Source: Jacaranda mimosifolia (taxonomy: Eukaryota > Streptophyta > Magnoliopsida > Lamiales > Bignoniaceae). Taken from it: a DNA stretch of 64,000 nucleotides. The notes under the pieces are model-generated. The model was not told the origin of the DNA, made no database searches, and worked only from the letters and a program-made list of their open reading frames with translations. The DNA is taken from the NCBI GenBank assembly GCA_018894105.1, contig CM032121.1, positions 28,496,230-28,560,229 of the forward strand. Reading direction: 5' to 3'. Position 1 is the first letter of the stretch. Each line of letters opens with the position of its first letter. Below are positions 12,685 through 23,741 of this stretch, piece after piece. Both the position numbers and the translations under genes were made by a program.

Positions 12685-15107
12685 GTATTTTAGCTTACAA
12701 AAATTGTATGTTACAAACTACTTATTGAATTAGTTATTAAATAATTAATAAGCTAATGTAAGCTATTTTCATAGATAAAGTACAAAGATATTGTATATTT
12801 ACTATAACAAAAAAATATTTAACATTTAAAATTCTCAAATGTCATGAAAATTGTAACTATAACTTTCACATTATTAAGAAATGATACAAAAAAGCTTTAC
12901 ATTATAAAAAAAATTATGTGCTTATCAAAATATGTATGTATAAATATATATATATATATCTAATTTAAAAAGTGTATTTAGTAAAACATTTTTAGCTAAT
13001 TTTCTTTTCTTAATTCTTTTATTTATTTTTTAAAATTTTATCATTTTATAAGCTTTTGTATAATTTATAAACTTAGAGGGAGCAATTCTTAATATTCTAC
13101 AACTTATTTAAGTATAAATTATCTTCAAATATAATATTTTTAAATAAAATATCCATATTATTTTATTTAATTAGTAATAGATTTTCTTTCATTAAATGCT
13201 AAAAATAATTACAATTCATGTAACACCCCTGAAATTCAGTATTTTCGAAAACAAGGATTTAGAAATTAAGAGATTTATTGATCGGATTTTAGGGCTCAAA
13301 ATAATAATAAAAAGGATTCAATTGCAAGAAATTGGAAAGTTTTGGGGTTGGATCGCAATTTGTGAAGACTTGATTTAGGCCATTTTTATAAGCTTAGGGG
13401 CATGCATGGTGCTTTTCTTGTCAACTAACCTATATGTTATTTTATTTACTTAAGGACTTAATTGATTTAACTCAATATAGACTAAGGACTAAATTATAAT
13501 TATTAAAAATTTGATTTTATAAAATTTCAATTCTTTTTCTTCTTCTTTCATTTCTTTTTCTTCTTCTTCTTCTTCTTCTCCATTTTCTTTCTCCTACCCG
13601 CGTAACCTTTCCTCACCATCATCACAGCTTCATCTCTCTCTCCAACAATTGAAATTGCCCAAACCAAACAGATTAAACTCTTCCCCACACCTCCGACTAC
13701 ACTCGCACACCATATGCACGGCTGAACGCGCGACGACGGGTCATCAAAAACTAGAAGCTAAAAATTGGGCAACGGCGGTCTTGGTGGGCAACGACGGAGC
13801 TGTGGCTGAAACCGATTTCTGGGCAGAGATACTGGAGGCTCACGGTGTGGAGAAGCTAAAAACATCTTTGCATGAGTGATTGGCGTAGCGGCGGCGACGA
13901 AAAACGGTGATCGAAGCACGGTGGTGAGGAAACCCATTGAACTGAGCTTGGTTGATCGTGTTCCTGGCCATGAAACTTGAATCTGATAGTACCGTTGGAC
14001 TCAGGAACTCGAGGGGAGCATTTTGGTGGTGACTTTGGGTTACTCCGGCGGCTGTGCATGGCGCCACTCTGGCGGTGCTCCAGCAGCTCCGGAATAGTTT
14101 CTCCAGCTCGTCGTGGAGATTGTAACGGTAGTCTTGGTTCATGATTTTGAGGTCCAGTTAAGTGAGTTCTTGGGTAAAGATAGGTAGTTTGTTTAAGGTT
14201 CTTGTACCGTTTTAAATTCGTATGAAATTTTGTATTTCAGAAGAAAAGCTAAGAAATGCATGCCAAGCGGTGATCTTATATACATGCATGGATCTTGTAT
14301 GAATTAGTGGACCTGGATATATATTGATATATGTTAATTTGGGATTTATTGAGATTATTAAGTAAGAAACCCTAATTTTATGGATTTGAGACCTAAGTAT
14401 AAATAATTAGGTTAATTAAGATACCTAGACCATTTGTTTTGATTTGAGATACCGATATAAGGCTAAATATATAATTGAGGACTAGTTTATGCTCTATTAT
14501 TAGATTTGACATGAAAATCGGGATTATTTTGGTAATAACGACCTTATTAGTCATTTTGGGCCGATAAGTATCGTTTAAGCATAAAACTATCACATTAATC
14601 GGTTATTTAATAATGTTGGACTATTAAGGGCTTAATTGTGATTTTTAGGATTGAATGTAAAGTTGACTGTGAAATATTATTTTGGCTAGGTAACAACGAA
14701 GTGGATCTTGTGGATTAGTAAGCTATGGATGGCAAATTTTGGTTGCATTTCTGAGACTACCGAGGTGAGGCTCTACCATTCTGGCCTTGATTCTATCTCT
14801 TCTTGTGAAATGACCCATGTGAGGGTTCAACGTGCTTGTGTACCCTACTTGTTCTTGATATTAAAACTCATAAATTGTTGAGATCTTGTTTGTCGTCTAT
14901 TGCTTGTTTTGTGAACCCCTGTGAGGGTTGGTTTTATTAGTTCTCGCTTCTAATATTGTTCAGCACAATCCGTGGCCTTAGAGGCATACATGATTTTGAA
15001 TTTATTCATAGATACTTATACAAAAAAATATATTTGGGCCAAGTGCCAATCCTAGCAGAATGCTTGGATTAGTATTCTAAGCTTGTATCATTGTATTGGT
15101 TTATTTG

Positions 15108-15250
15108 GTTGCGATCTTGACTTTGGGCAGTCGGGGGTTAACTGTGGCATAAAGCTTGATTAACAAAGATCGGTCTTACCGATTCGTGTGGTTGTGATCT
15201 TGCCTTCGGGGGAGGCTTGATCGGCGAGGATCGATTTTACCGATTCGTGC
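15108..15250. repeat. Two-copy repeat in E2 with GATCG/TTACCGATTCGTG cores
   Basis: Two imperfect units each run from a GATCTTG start through a G-rich stretch to TTACCGATTCGTG. They lie directly upstream of a longer tandem array and occur in no other LTR in this window. Confidence 0.65.
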
Positions 15251-15278
15251 TGCAGCGATTTAGCAAGTTGGCCACTTG

Positions 15279-15520
15279 TCGAGGGGATATAAGGGGACAG
15301 GCCATTTCATGGTCGTATCAAGGCGATATAAGGAGGTAAGCCATTTCATGGTCGTATCGTTTATACAAGTGTCGAGGCGATATAAGGGGACAGGCCATTT
15401 CACGGTCATATTGTTTATACAATATTAAGGGGTATAAGGGGAAAGACCATTTTACGGTCGAATCGTTTATATGCAATCGAGAAATATAAAGGGGAAGCCG
15501 TTACACGGTCATACATGTAA
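15279..15520. repeat. About 53-bp tandem array in solo LTR E2
   Basis: There are four to five imperfect units. Each contains a GATATAAGGGGA-type box, then CCATTTCATGGTC (itself partly palindromic), then a CGTTTATAC-type spacer. Unit boundaries recur at CGAGG or AAGG. The array is plainly visible by eye and specific to this LTR subtype. Confidence 0.8.
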
Positions 15521-16620
15521 ATATGCTTATTCCACTAGTTTTGTGAAATGTTCTTGTCTAGTTTATTTTATAGAACTGATCAAAATCTTGGATTTTGAAA
15601 GCTGAATATTTCATGAAACCATTTTCTTCACTGAGTTTTATTAAATCTAATCATTTCTATGAGTTCTGAAATTTTCTATGAAATTTATTTAAATGTAAAA
15701 TGACTCTTCGCCGGTATGGGACTACATTAAGTTAGCTCTTTAAAGTGTGGTACAAGAAATACTAGCTTCTGGTTTTAGTTCATAGATTCTATAAACTCTT
15801 TCAAATCTTCAAAATCGAATTTTGTAACCTGTATTTTTAGTTATTTAAATTCGAATTGAATATTCTTCTTATACTTGTATATTGTATTCCATTTCATTTT
15901 GATTCCTTCTATACATGCAGATGCTTACTTCACTGAGTCATTCGGACTCACCCTCTTTGTGTTGCTCCTTTTATTCTTTCGCCAAATTAAAGTGTAGAAG
16001 GCACCCTGAGCTTGGGCTACCTTTTGGTATAGTGTAAATATTGCTATCACGACATCTATAATGGTAAGGTTGCGAGATGTTATAGTTGTAATGTAAAGGA
16101 GGCATAGGTTATATGTTAGTGTATTTTCTACTGTGAAGTGTGATAGGTTAGAGTTCCTGATGAACGATGTATATATATAAGTTAAATTATGGGCCTTTGA
16201 GAAACTGTGACTTGTTATGCGAACTTGGGTTTTGTTTGTCATTTTCAACATGATTAGCTTGAATTTTAAATTATGAAATTTCTTAGGTTGACAATTTTGG
16301 AGGGTATAAATGGTTTTGAAAAAAAAAAATCGATTGGAGTAGCACCTCGATCCAAAACAAGCACCTCTCGGATGGGGCGCTACAATTCATGTTTTAATCA
16401 TATGAAGTAAAATAAATATTATTATAAAATAAATTATTCAATCATATAATTATTTTTCGTGCATCGCATCGGGCACATGCTAGTAACTTATATAGTATAA
16501 TTTTAAAATCTATACTATTATATATAGCACAATGGTGTGGGACCCATAATTATGCAATTTTGATTCTAATTGTGCAATTTTGGCCAAATGGCGAATTCTT
16601 AGAATTTTGAGCATTTTAAT

Positions 16621-17452
16621 TGTAACACCCCTGAATTCGAAATTTTTGAAAAATAAGAACTTAGAATTCAAGATATTGATTGGTTGGATTTTAGGGCTCG
16701 AAGAATAAATAAAAATGACTTAATTGCAAGAATTTTGAAAGTCTTGGGGTCAAAATGGAATTAAACAAGATTTGATTGGACCACAATTTTGAAGTTTGGG
16801 GTTGCATGGTAAATATTCTTGGTCAAAGGGGTCTATGTTAGGTACTAAGTTTTGTTAGGGGATGAAATGAATTTTGAGGAAACTTTAGAGGACCTAATTA
16901 AACTGACCAAAAGTTTGGGGGCTAAATCTAATTTTTTTAAAAAGGGCTCCTATAAATATGACATTTGCATTTTGCACCCCAACATTTCACCATTCTTCAC
17001 CAAACATCATCCTCAATCTCCTGTCAACCTACTCCGATAATTTCTCCAGCGACAGCCCTTCTCCCATATGTGCTCCGATAATCTTCTTCCTCTCACTTCC
17101 AGAAACACTCTGGTACCTTATGCAGCATGAAAACACCAACGGACAGTGGAGCCGCGGAGGTCCTAAACTTAGTAGTGGCGGAGCTTGACGGGCTGAAGCT
17201 TTCTGGTGGCATTTTGCAGTGGGCCAGGGTGTTCTGGGATGGGTTCAGCTCAATGAAGCGTTTCGCAACGTTAATTTTGGACTCCAAGCACCAGCAATGA
17301 TAGAAATGGAAAAACAGAGGTGGTGGCGTGAGGTGGAGCTAAGGCTTCGGAGCTTCAATTGATAGCCTTCCCGGCGGTGAGACGTAAAATTGGTGGTGGT
17401 GTTTGGTTCAGAAGGCTGAAAGGCACCTTGTTGTGGTATTGTTGAGCTTTTG
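16621..17452 (+). mobile_element. Element B 5' LTR, truncated to about 830 bp
   Basis: Base for base this follows 20582-21383 of the 3' LTR with scattered substitutions. It stops at TTGTTGAGCTTTT, where the 3' LTR goes on for another 2.2 kb. The missing part includes the palindromic motif sites, the conserved core and the primer binding site. The open frames at 16852-17188 are a shadow of LTR sequence. Confidence 0.88.
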
Positions 17453-19680
17453 TGACTTCTGCATTGTGGGATAGCTAATGATTATAGGGGAGGAGTAATG
17501 AGGTTTAGGACAAGAGAAAGCAAGCTTGCTTAGGATGTATTAGATACTCAAGGATAGGTTATGCAATCAACCTGAGTCGCTCATGTAAAGTCAAGTAGAG
17601 TTATCCCATTTGAGATTGATATTGGGTTCTAAGGGCTACCTCCTGGAGAAACTTGTGAAAGACGTTGAATGAGAAAGAGTACGAGTTAGGATAACAGAGG
17701 CTCAAGTATAGGGACTTCATGCCATATAAGTTCAGATGGGGAAGGATCTAGAGGAGAACTCAGATGATGAGTAAGGATCATTATGAGAAGGTACATAGTG
17801 CCAGAATATGATTACTTTGAGGTGAATGAGTTCCTGCCAATTGCTTACGGATAAAAAAATTGGTTATGTGGGCATGCAGGAAAATGATTAATATGGGTAG
17901 CAATACATGTAAGAATTGCATTATGTTTTGACTTATGCAAAAATCAGAATTTGACAGTATGTCTAAAGGTAAAGGGTGACAAGACGGAAAGATAAATATG
18001 ATAGATAGACTATTGTTAAGAAAAAGAGTATTTGACGCATATATACAGTTATGGCCATATAGTATGATTATGTTAACAAGAGGTATGAAGATAGGAAATT
18101 GAGACCATGGGCAATAGAAATTAAGAAATAATCAATGACAAAAGGATACATTTTTGGGACAACTAGAATATGATCCAGTAATCTAATAATGTCAAGCTTG
18201 GGGCTTGTTGAATTTCAAAAAGGTGAAATTTGGAGAAATAATTCACGTTTAGACATACTTTGTGAGATTTTAGAACTTTAAGTTGAAGACTCTCCTAAAC
18301 AAAGTCGCATTTGATGATTTAAAAGGTTATACAGATAGATTAATATTGGGTAAATTTGTATGGTGCGACTCGAACGATATAGTTATTGGGAAATTGGTTG
18401 TTGGTAACAATGAGGTTATAAGAAATCATTGAAGAAATTAGACAAGTGAAACTGGACTGAGCAATAAGGAGCAATTGAGGGCGCTTGCACTAGAAATTTT
18501 ACGTGGGAAGAACCAAAGGTGATATTAGGTCTTAGTTCTCCCCTGCTAGTAGAACCGGGGACAGAAAGATTTATGGTATAAACTTAGTGCAGTGGAAGGA
18601 CATATCTTATAACCCATTTAATGAGCAAATAAGGTTAATAGTCTTGGGAATACAACAGAAACCACACAAAGGATAGCCATAAGGAATCTCTAGAGTTTCA
18701 TCCCTCTTCGATCACCAAAAGGATCATATAAGTAAAATGTAAGGGCTTGGACTAAGGACTGACATTTGGAGTATCAAGTAACTTGATGACTAAAAGAAAT
18801 AAGTATCTGCTTATTTTTCTTAGGAGGCATCTTGCATCACCGATAAGAATCAGTAGAATAGTAGTAAGAGCTCGATAAAACCCATTAAGTTGAGAAGCGG
18901 AGATATCATTTAAGAGTTAAAAAGAGAAATTCTTGCTGATTATGTATGAAATGGTAAATATGTTTTGGGTCACCCTAAGATTGACAAACTCTTTGGGCTT
19001 GAAATGAAATTAAATCTTAAGTGGTTGGCGGAATAAGTAAAGGATAAGTATAAATATCACGACGATAGGAGGAAATAGCCATATTATATATGTGTTTAAG
19101 CCATGATCTTGCGGACATTTAAGGAAATGATTTTATCAAGGTTATAGACAATTAAGTATGACACAAAAATATAACAAGTACAAGTTTTTAGGGTTCTTCT
19201 GATTGGCATCAATAAGTGCATTGATGAGATCAACTAAGGAAATGCTAAATACATATATGCTTTGTGAAGGAAACTTGGAGATATGAGGATAATCTCATAC
19301 ACCTTGGGAATGTACGACTTATTATGAAGGTTAGCATAATAAGTTTGAACTCGACTATTTCTTAGTGTAGCTAGTATGTAAGTGTGAACTTGTGTTGCAA
19401 TAGCCATATGTGGCCGTAGTGGTTTTGTGGGCTCTTGGAAAACCCCTTAAGTATTGAGATGATAGGTGATTAAGGCAATAAGGAACAAGAATGTTATAAG
19501 TACCGATGCTACTTAAAGTTCAGACACCGTGAATTAGGATTGCCAAGATAACAATTGGGCACATATTATATCCAGTTTAAAGTCGACGAAGTGGAAATGG
19601 AGCCAAATAGCTGGATGTATTCCTAAAAGAAGTAAACTCATCACCCCCACCCCACGTAGAAGTATTATTTGACCTTCTGC
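17453..19680 (+). pseudogene. Element B gag and early pol region, decayed
   Basis: This is a purine-rich internal stretch with many stops in all frames. Its identity as the gag side comes from two things: reverse-complement matches to the internal region of element A (for example about 18730-18840 against 1-110), and its position between the LTR and the RT remnant. I cannot delimit domains. No open frame longer than about 60 codons exists here. Confidence 0.6.
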
Positions 19681-20002
19681 GGGGACCCGGACCTACTTTA
19701 AGTTGGAGTTGAAGCAAGAGTACTACCATTTGAAGGTTAGAAAAGACTACATAAAGTACTTACGCATGGTTTTCGAAACCTTGAGAGAGCATCATTTGTA
19801 TGCTAAAATTAGTAAGTGTGGACGTTGGATAAAGAATGTGACTTTTCTTGGATATATTATATCCCGAGATGGGGTAGAGGTTGAGTCCCCTAAGATAGAG
19901 GCGATAGTCAACTGGAAGAGACCGAAAAATGTGATAGAAGTTCGTAGTTTTCTGTGTTTTGTCGGCTCTTGTGAAGATTGTGCAGAACTTTTCTAAAATA
20001 GC
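19680..20002 (+). pseudogene. Element B reverse transcriptase remnant (Ty3/gypsy)
   Basis: The open stretch around 19703-19996 encodes RT pieces typical of Ty3/gypsy. A segment with YYHLKVRKD is followed by LREHHLYAKISKC, then TFLGYIISRDGVEVE and VNWKRPKNVIEVRSFL, the end of RT leading into RNase H. The palm segment carrying the catalytic YxDD motif is missing between the first two pieces, so the two parts are joined by an internal deletion. The frame ends soon after RSFL. Family assignment to the Tekay/chromovirus side is inferred from this connection-domain wording and from the long LTRs. Confidence 0.85.
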
Positions 20003-20079
20003 TGGCATGTTGATTAAATTAACTTAGAAAAGTCAACCATTTGATTGAAATGAGGATCTGAACATAAGGCAGCATGATG

Positions 20080-20480
20080 GATGGAAATACTAGAAGATCG
20101 TTATTCTTCCATCACCTATTACCTGAAAAGGCAGATGTAGCAGCCAATGCTTGAGCCGATGGGTTGAAATAACTCACTTACTGGAAGCAGAAGCATCAGA
20201 AAGCTTAAGAATGGGTGCTGAGTTGAAAATTAATACAACAAATAGGATTGCAGAAATAAGTATAATCCAAATTATAGGTTCTACAGATTTGAATCCAATA
20301 CTGAAATCAAGCTATTCTTTTGTTCCGTAAGAAATATGTGTGTTGGAAGAAGTGGAAGAAAGATTGTTAGTAAAGTGCACAAGTTAAGATATACGATGCA
20401 TCCGAGAGGCACAAAGATGTGTCAGGACTTGAAGAAGAAATCCTGGCACAATGTAATAAAGAGATAATATAGATCAACTG
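20080..20480 (+). pseudogene. Element B RNase H tail and integrase zinc-binding remnant
   Basis: Near 20115-20160 a frame with stops resembles the RNase H end (LPEKADVAANA, as in the family's HPGKANxVADALSR). Near 20380-20450, MHPRGTKMCQDLKKK resembles the start of the integrase H2C2 zinc-binding region. The catalytic integrase core and chromodomain are absent. The order matches gypsy pol, which supports the call despite heavy decay. Confidence 0.6.
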
Positions 20481-20540
20481 ATCAAATCTACTTATTTTCT
20501 GCCAGTCAGAATAGTACTCAAATGAGAATCTGGGGACATA

Positions 20541-20581
20541 TTCTTTTAAGGAGGGGGGTGCTTCTTTTAAGGAGGGGAGTC
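20541..20581 (+). other. Duplicated polypurine tract of element B
   Basis: TTCTTTTAAGGAGGGG occurs twice, at 20541-20556 and 20563-20578. The second copy directly precedes the 3' LTR start at 20582. A polypurine tract at this place primes plus-strand DNA synthesis in LTR retrotransposons. Tandem duplication of it is unusual. Confidence 0.8.
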
Positions 20582-23500
20582 TGTAGCACCCCTGAATTCA
20601 AATTTTTTGAAAAATAAGAATTTAGAATTCAAGATATTGATTGGTTGGATTTTAGGGCTCGAAGAATAAATAAAAATGACTTAATTGCAAGAATTTTGAA
20701 ATTCTTAGGTTCAAAATGGAATTAAACAAGACTTGATTGGACCACAATTTTGAAGTTTGGGGTTGCATGGTAAATATTCTTGGTCAAAGGGGTCTATGTT
20801 AGGCACTAAGTTTTGTTAGGGGATGAAATAAATTTTGAGGAAACTTTAGAGGACCTAATTGAACTGACCAAAAGTTTAGGGGCTAAATTCGAATTTTTTA
20901 AAAGGGCTCTTATGAATATGGCATTTCTATTTTCCACCCCAACATTTCACCATTCTTCACCAAACACCATCCTCAACCTCCCGTCAACCCACTCCGGCGA
21001 TTTCTCTGGCGACAGCCCTTCTCCCATATCTACTCTGATAATCTTCTTCCTCTCACCTCCAGAAACACGTCGGCACTTCATGCAGTGTGAAAACACCGAT
21101 GGACGGCGGAGTCACAGAGCTTCGAAACTTAGCCGAGGCAGAGCTTGATGAGTTGAGGCTTTCTGGTGGAATTTTACAGCAGGCCAACGGTGTTCTGGGA
21201 TGGATTCAACTTAAGGAAGCATTCGGCGACGGCAGAAATGGAAAGAACAGAGGTGGTGGCGTAAGGTGGAGCTGAGGCTTCGGAGCTTCAATTGACAACC
21301 TTTCCAGCAGCGAGACGCAAAATTGGTGGTGGCGTTGGGTTCAGAAGGCTAAAAGGCACCTTGTGGTGGTATTGTTGAGCTTTTTCGATGGTGGTGCATG
21401 GTGGCGGTCGGCGGTTCCAGGGCAGTCTCTTCGTCTCATCTCGGGGGTCACAGTGGTGTCCTTGGTTCGTGAGTTCGAGGTTCGATTAATCCGATCATGG
21501 GTAAAGAAGTTTCATGGGAATATGCTTATATATATGTATACATGTGTTGTACGAAAATTTCCATAAACCTTGTATAATGAAGCATTAATATATGGTTGAG
21601 ATGTGTATTCCCATACATGGATTATGGTATGGCTTGGTGAGCCCGAATTGGTATTATTATATGACAAGTTTGGAATAATTGAGTTAATTAAGTAATTAAG
21701 CCTTGATTTTATGAACTTGGAACCTAAGTGATGACGATTAGGTTATTTAAGGTAATTTGGAACTGGGGTTTCGGGTCACGTATATGCCATATTAAGCTTA
21801 GTGAACTACAATTATATTATTTTTGATAATCTTAGGATTTATTGTAATTATTTAAGTGAGAAAACCCTAATTTGGAGATTTAAGACCTAAGTGGCATTTG
21901 TTGGGATTAATTATAAAGAATTAAGCAATTATTGTGACTTTAGGTTGATTTTATGAAAAGATTATATAATTAAGGACTAGTCTATATCTTGATAAGTGAA
22001 TTGATATAAAAGCTGAGCGTTACTTTGGCACTACTAACCATATTAGCCATTATTGGGACGATAGTGCTATTGAAGCTTTAAACTATCATGTTAATAGGTT
22101 AATTAATGAAAATCATGATAGTGATGTACTGGGAGTCAAATATGGATTTTGACTGTAATTATACTATTTTGGTTAGGTGAAGTGGAATTTGGACCTGAAG
22201 ACCAGTAGACGACAGATTGTGGTAGCTTTTTGTGAGACTACAAAAGGTGAAGGTTTGCCATTCTGGCATAAGCCCCTGTGTGGGTATTCTATTTTATACT
22301 TTACTCTGTTTGTTTGAAATCTAAATAGTGTTTGGAATTCGATTTGTTATTCATTATCTAATTTAAACACCATTGTGAAGGTTACTGTTTCTAAATTGAC
22401 TGTGCTGTTATTGAAATATGTGATTTTGTTATTTGATTCGGACACCTCTGTGAGGGTTATCTTTGATACCAATTCTATTTTTTGATTATTCTAGTGCCCA
22501 AAACTTTTTTTACATTGTCAGAATTCTGTCCCTTGTACCCTGTAGCTTTGCCAGCTGTCCCCCACATAACTTGCTAGCTTCTTACAAGTCTATTATTTGT
22601 TAAAGGGATCGTGTAGATCTATTGGTCTGTTATGTTACATGGTTGCCTCATGTTATGAACCTTAAACGACCTTGCCAACCAATGTACATTCTTGGTTCAA
22701 CTACGTATCTATCATAATCATACTGAATGTTTAAAAGTGAAACTTATATATTTTGGCATTACATTATATTAACCCATGGGACGCCATGGGACAGATATCA
22801 CTCGGGGGGACGCCACAGGGGGGGGATTTGGGCCTGAGGCTAGGTCCGAAAAGATGGCCGGGCGGAACGAACTGACGATCCCAAGTCTTTCGGTTAGTAC
22901 CCACTTACGATCCTAACTTACAGGTAGCTGAAGGTAGCAAATTGTGAGTGGCGAGATCCAGCATACGGTCGACCATGCCATACAACAAGTTGTTACACGA
23001 CAAACTGAGTGCTCGAGCAACGGAGTGATAAGGAAATTCATGTTTAAATGGTACCGATGCCCGGTACTCGCAATTATGATTCGATCTAGGAGTAATAAGC
23101 ACAGAATGACTAACAACCTGTTAAATTTGATTACATGTGTATTATGTACGTTGTTGATTCATACTGACTTTCTTATTGTTATCAAATTGTTCATCGATAG
23201 TCGTACCTTATTAACTTCTTTTTAAATATTATTCTTCTCTTTTCCCTCACTAAGTCCCTATGACTTATCCTCCCTTGTTATTTGATTTCTTTAAAACAGG
23301 TAAAGATGGTGAACGAGGTCTTCAAGATTGAATGTATTTTGAAATGTACTGGACTCTTAGTTGTGTATATAGGTTTCCATGTATGCTAAGTTGATTTTGA
23401 GATGTTTTGATAGGTCATGAATGATCATGAAGACCTAAACTTGTATATATTTTGCTAATGTTATGTATTTGGTTATTTTGCCAAAATGTGCTAAGTTAAA

Positions 23501-23624
23501 GTACTACGCCTTTCTGAAGGATTTGAAGAAGAACTTTATGGGCCTATTTCTTGCTATGAGCAAAATATTGAGATTGAATTAGTAGTACCTCAGCTTAGGT
23601 GCCGTCCTGAGAAGGGGTGCTACA
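20582..23624 (+). mobile_element. Element B 3' LTR (family 1 reference copy), 3043 bp
   Basis: This is the best complete family 1 LTR in the window. It runs from TGTAGCACCCCTG to AGGGGTGCTACA with matching inverted ends. It carries degenerate copies of the palindromic motif near 22270, 22370 and 22442, the conserved core near 22850-22940, and the GTGCTCGAGCAA block near 23009. The open frames 20813-21275, 21363-21566 and 22905-23225 overlap on both strands in this LTR and are not shared intact by sister copies, so they are not called. Confidence 0.92.
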
Positions 23625-23741
23625 TTAATTCATTTAAAAAAATTTTATTATTTGTTTATTATTATATCTGACCGATATAATTGTATTTTATCTCTAATTT
23701 TTCTTCATTCAAAATTTAAAATATATCTATCTATTCATCTA

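Larger units (their letters stand above)
13219..16384 (+). mobile_element. Solo LTR E2 (family 1, divergent subtype)
   Basis: The sequence runs from TGTAACACCCCTG to GGGGCGCTACA and is bracketed by identical ATTCA at 13214-13218 and 16385-16389, giving a 3166-bp solo LTR. Its first 170 bp closely follow the starts of the LTRs at 16621 and 20582 (TTTTAGGGCTC, then the CAATTGCAAG region). ACCCCTGTGAGGGT is present at 14915. The middle differs from all sister LTRs: the usual GTGCTCGAGCAAT block is replaced by repeats at 15108-15250 and 15279-15520. Short open frames on either strand at 13649-14142 sit in the GC-richer leader part of the LTR. I treat them as non-genic because related LTRs do not keep them open. 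Confidence 0.93.
6825..16483 (+). mobile_element. Helitron H1, non-autonomous, split by two solo LTRs
   Basis: The left end at 6825 (TTTATACTATTATATATAGC after an A) matches the TC-starting ends of H2 and H3. The right end at 16480-16483 is CTAG followed by T, preceded by a short stem GTGC...GCAC at 16459-16476. These are plant Helitron hallmarks: TC start, CTRR end, 3' hairpin, and insertion between A and T. Removing solo LTRs E1 and E2 with one target-duplication copy each leaves about 3.27 kb of very AT-rich DNA. About 400 bp after the left end is also found in H3. No Rep/helicase coding remains, so it is non-autonomous. The stretches 6825-9472, 12685-13218 and 16385-16483 contain no gene that I can support. 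Confidence 0.78.
16621..23624 (+). mobile_element. Element B: family 1 Ty3/gypsy retrotransposon, internally deleted
   Basis: Both outer ends are LTR ends (TGTAACACCCC at 16621, GGGGTGCTACA at 23624), and the flanking 5 bp are identical (TTAAT at 16616-16620 and 23625-23629). This makes it one insertion of about 7.0 kb. It comprises a truncated 5' LTR (16621 to about 17452), a shortened internal region with gag and pol remnants, a duplicated polypurine tract, and a full 3' LTR (20582-23624). The primer binding site and the rest of the 5' LTR are deleted. The pol fragments resemble chromovirus/Tekay-type Ty3/gypsy. It cannot be autonomous. Confidence 0.92.
16509..23741 (+). mobile_element. Helitron H2 left end, interrupted by element B
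   Basis: TCTATACTATTATATATAGC at 16509 follows an A and begins the same block as H1 and H3. It lies only 25 bp after the CTAG end of H1, so the two are in tandem head to tail. Element B sits in it with a TTAAT duplication, and the Helitron sequence resumes at 23630 for about 110 bp. A third Helitron start at 23742 then takes over. No separate 3' end for H2 is visible. Either H3 is nested in H2 or the H2 tail was lost. Confidence 0.68.

Noticed and set aside
13649..14142. Open frames on both strands in a GC-richer stretch
   Set aside because: This is LTR leader sequence of E2. Equivalent parts of 20582-23624 do not keep the frames.
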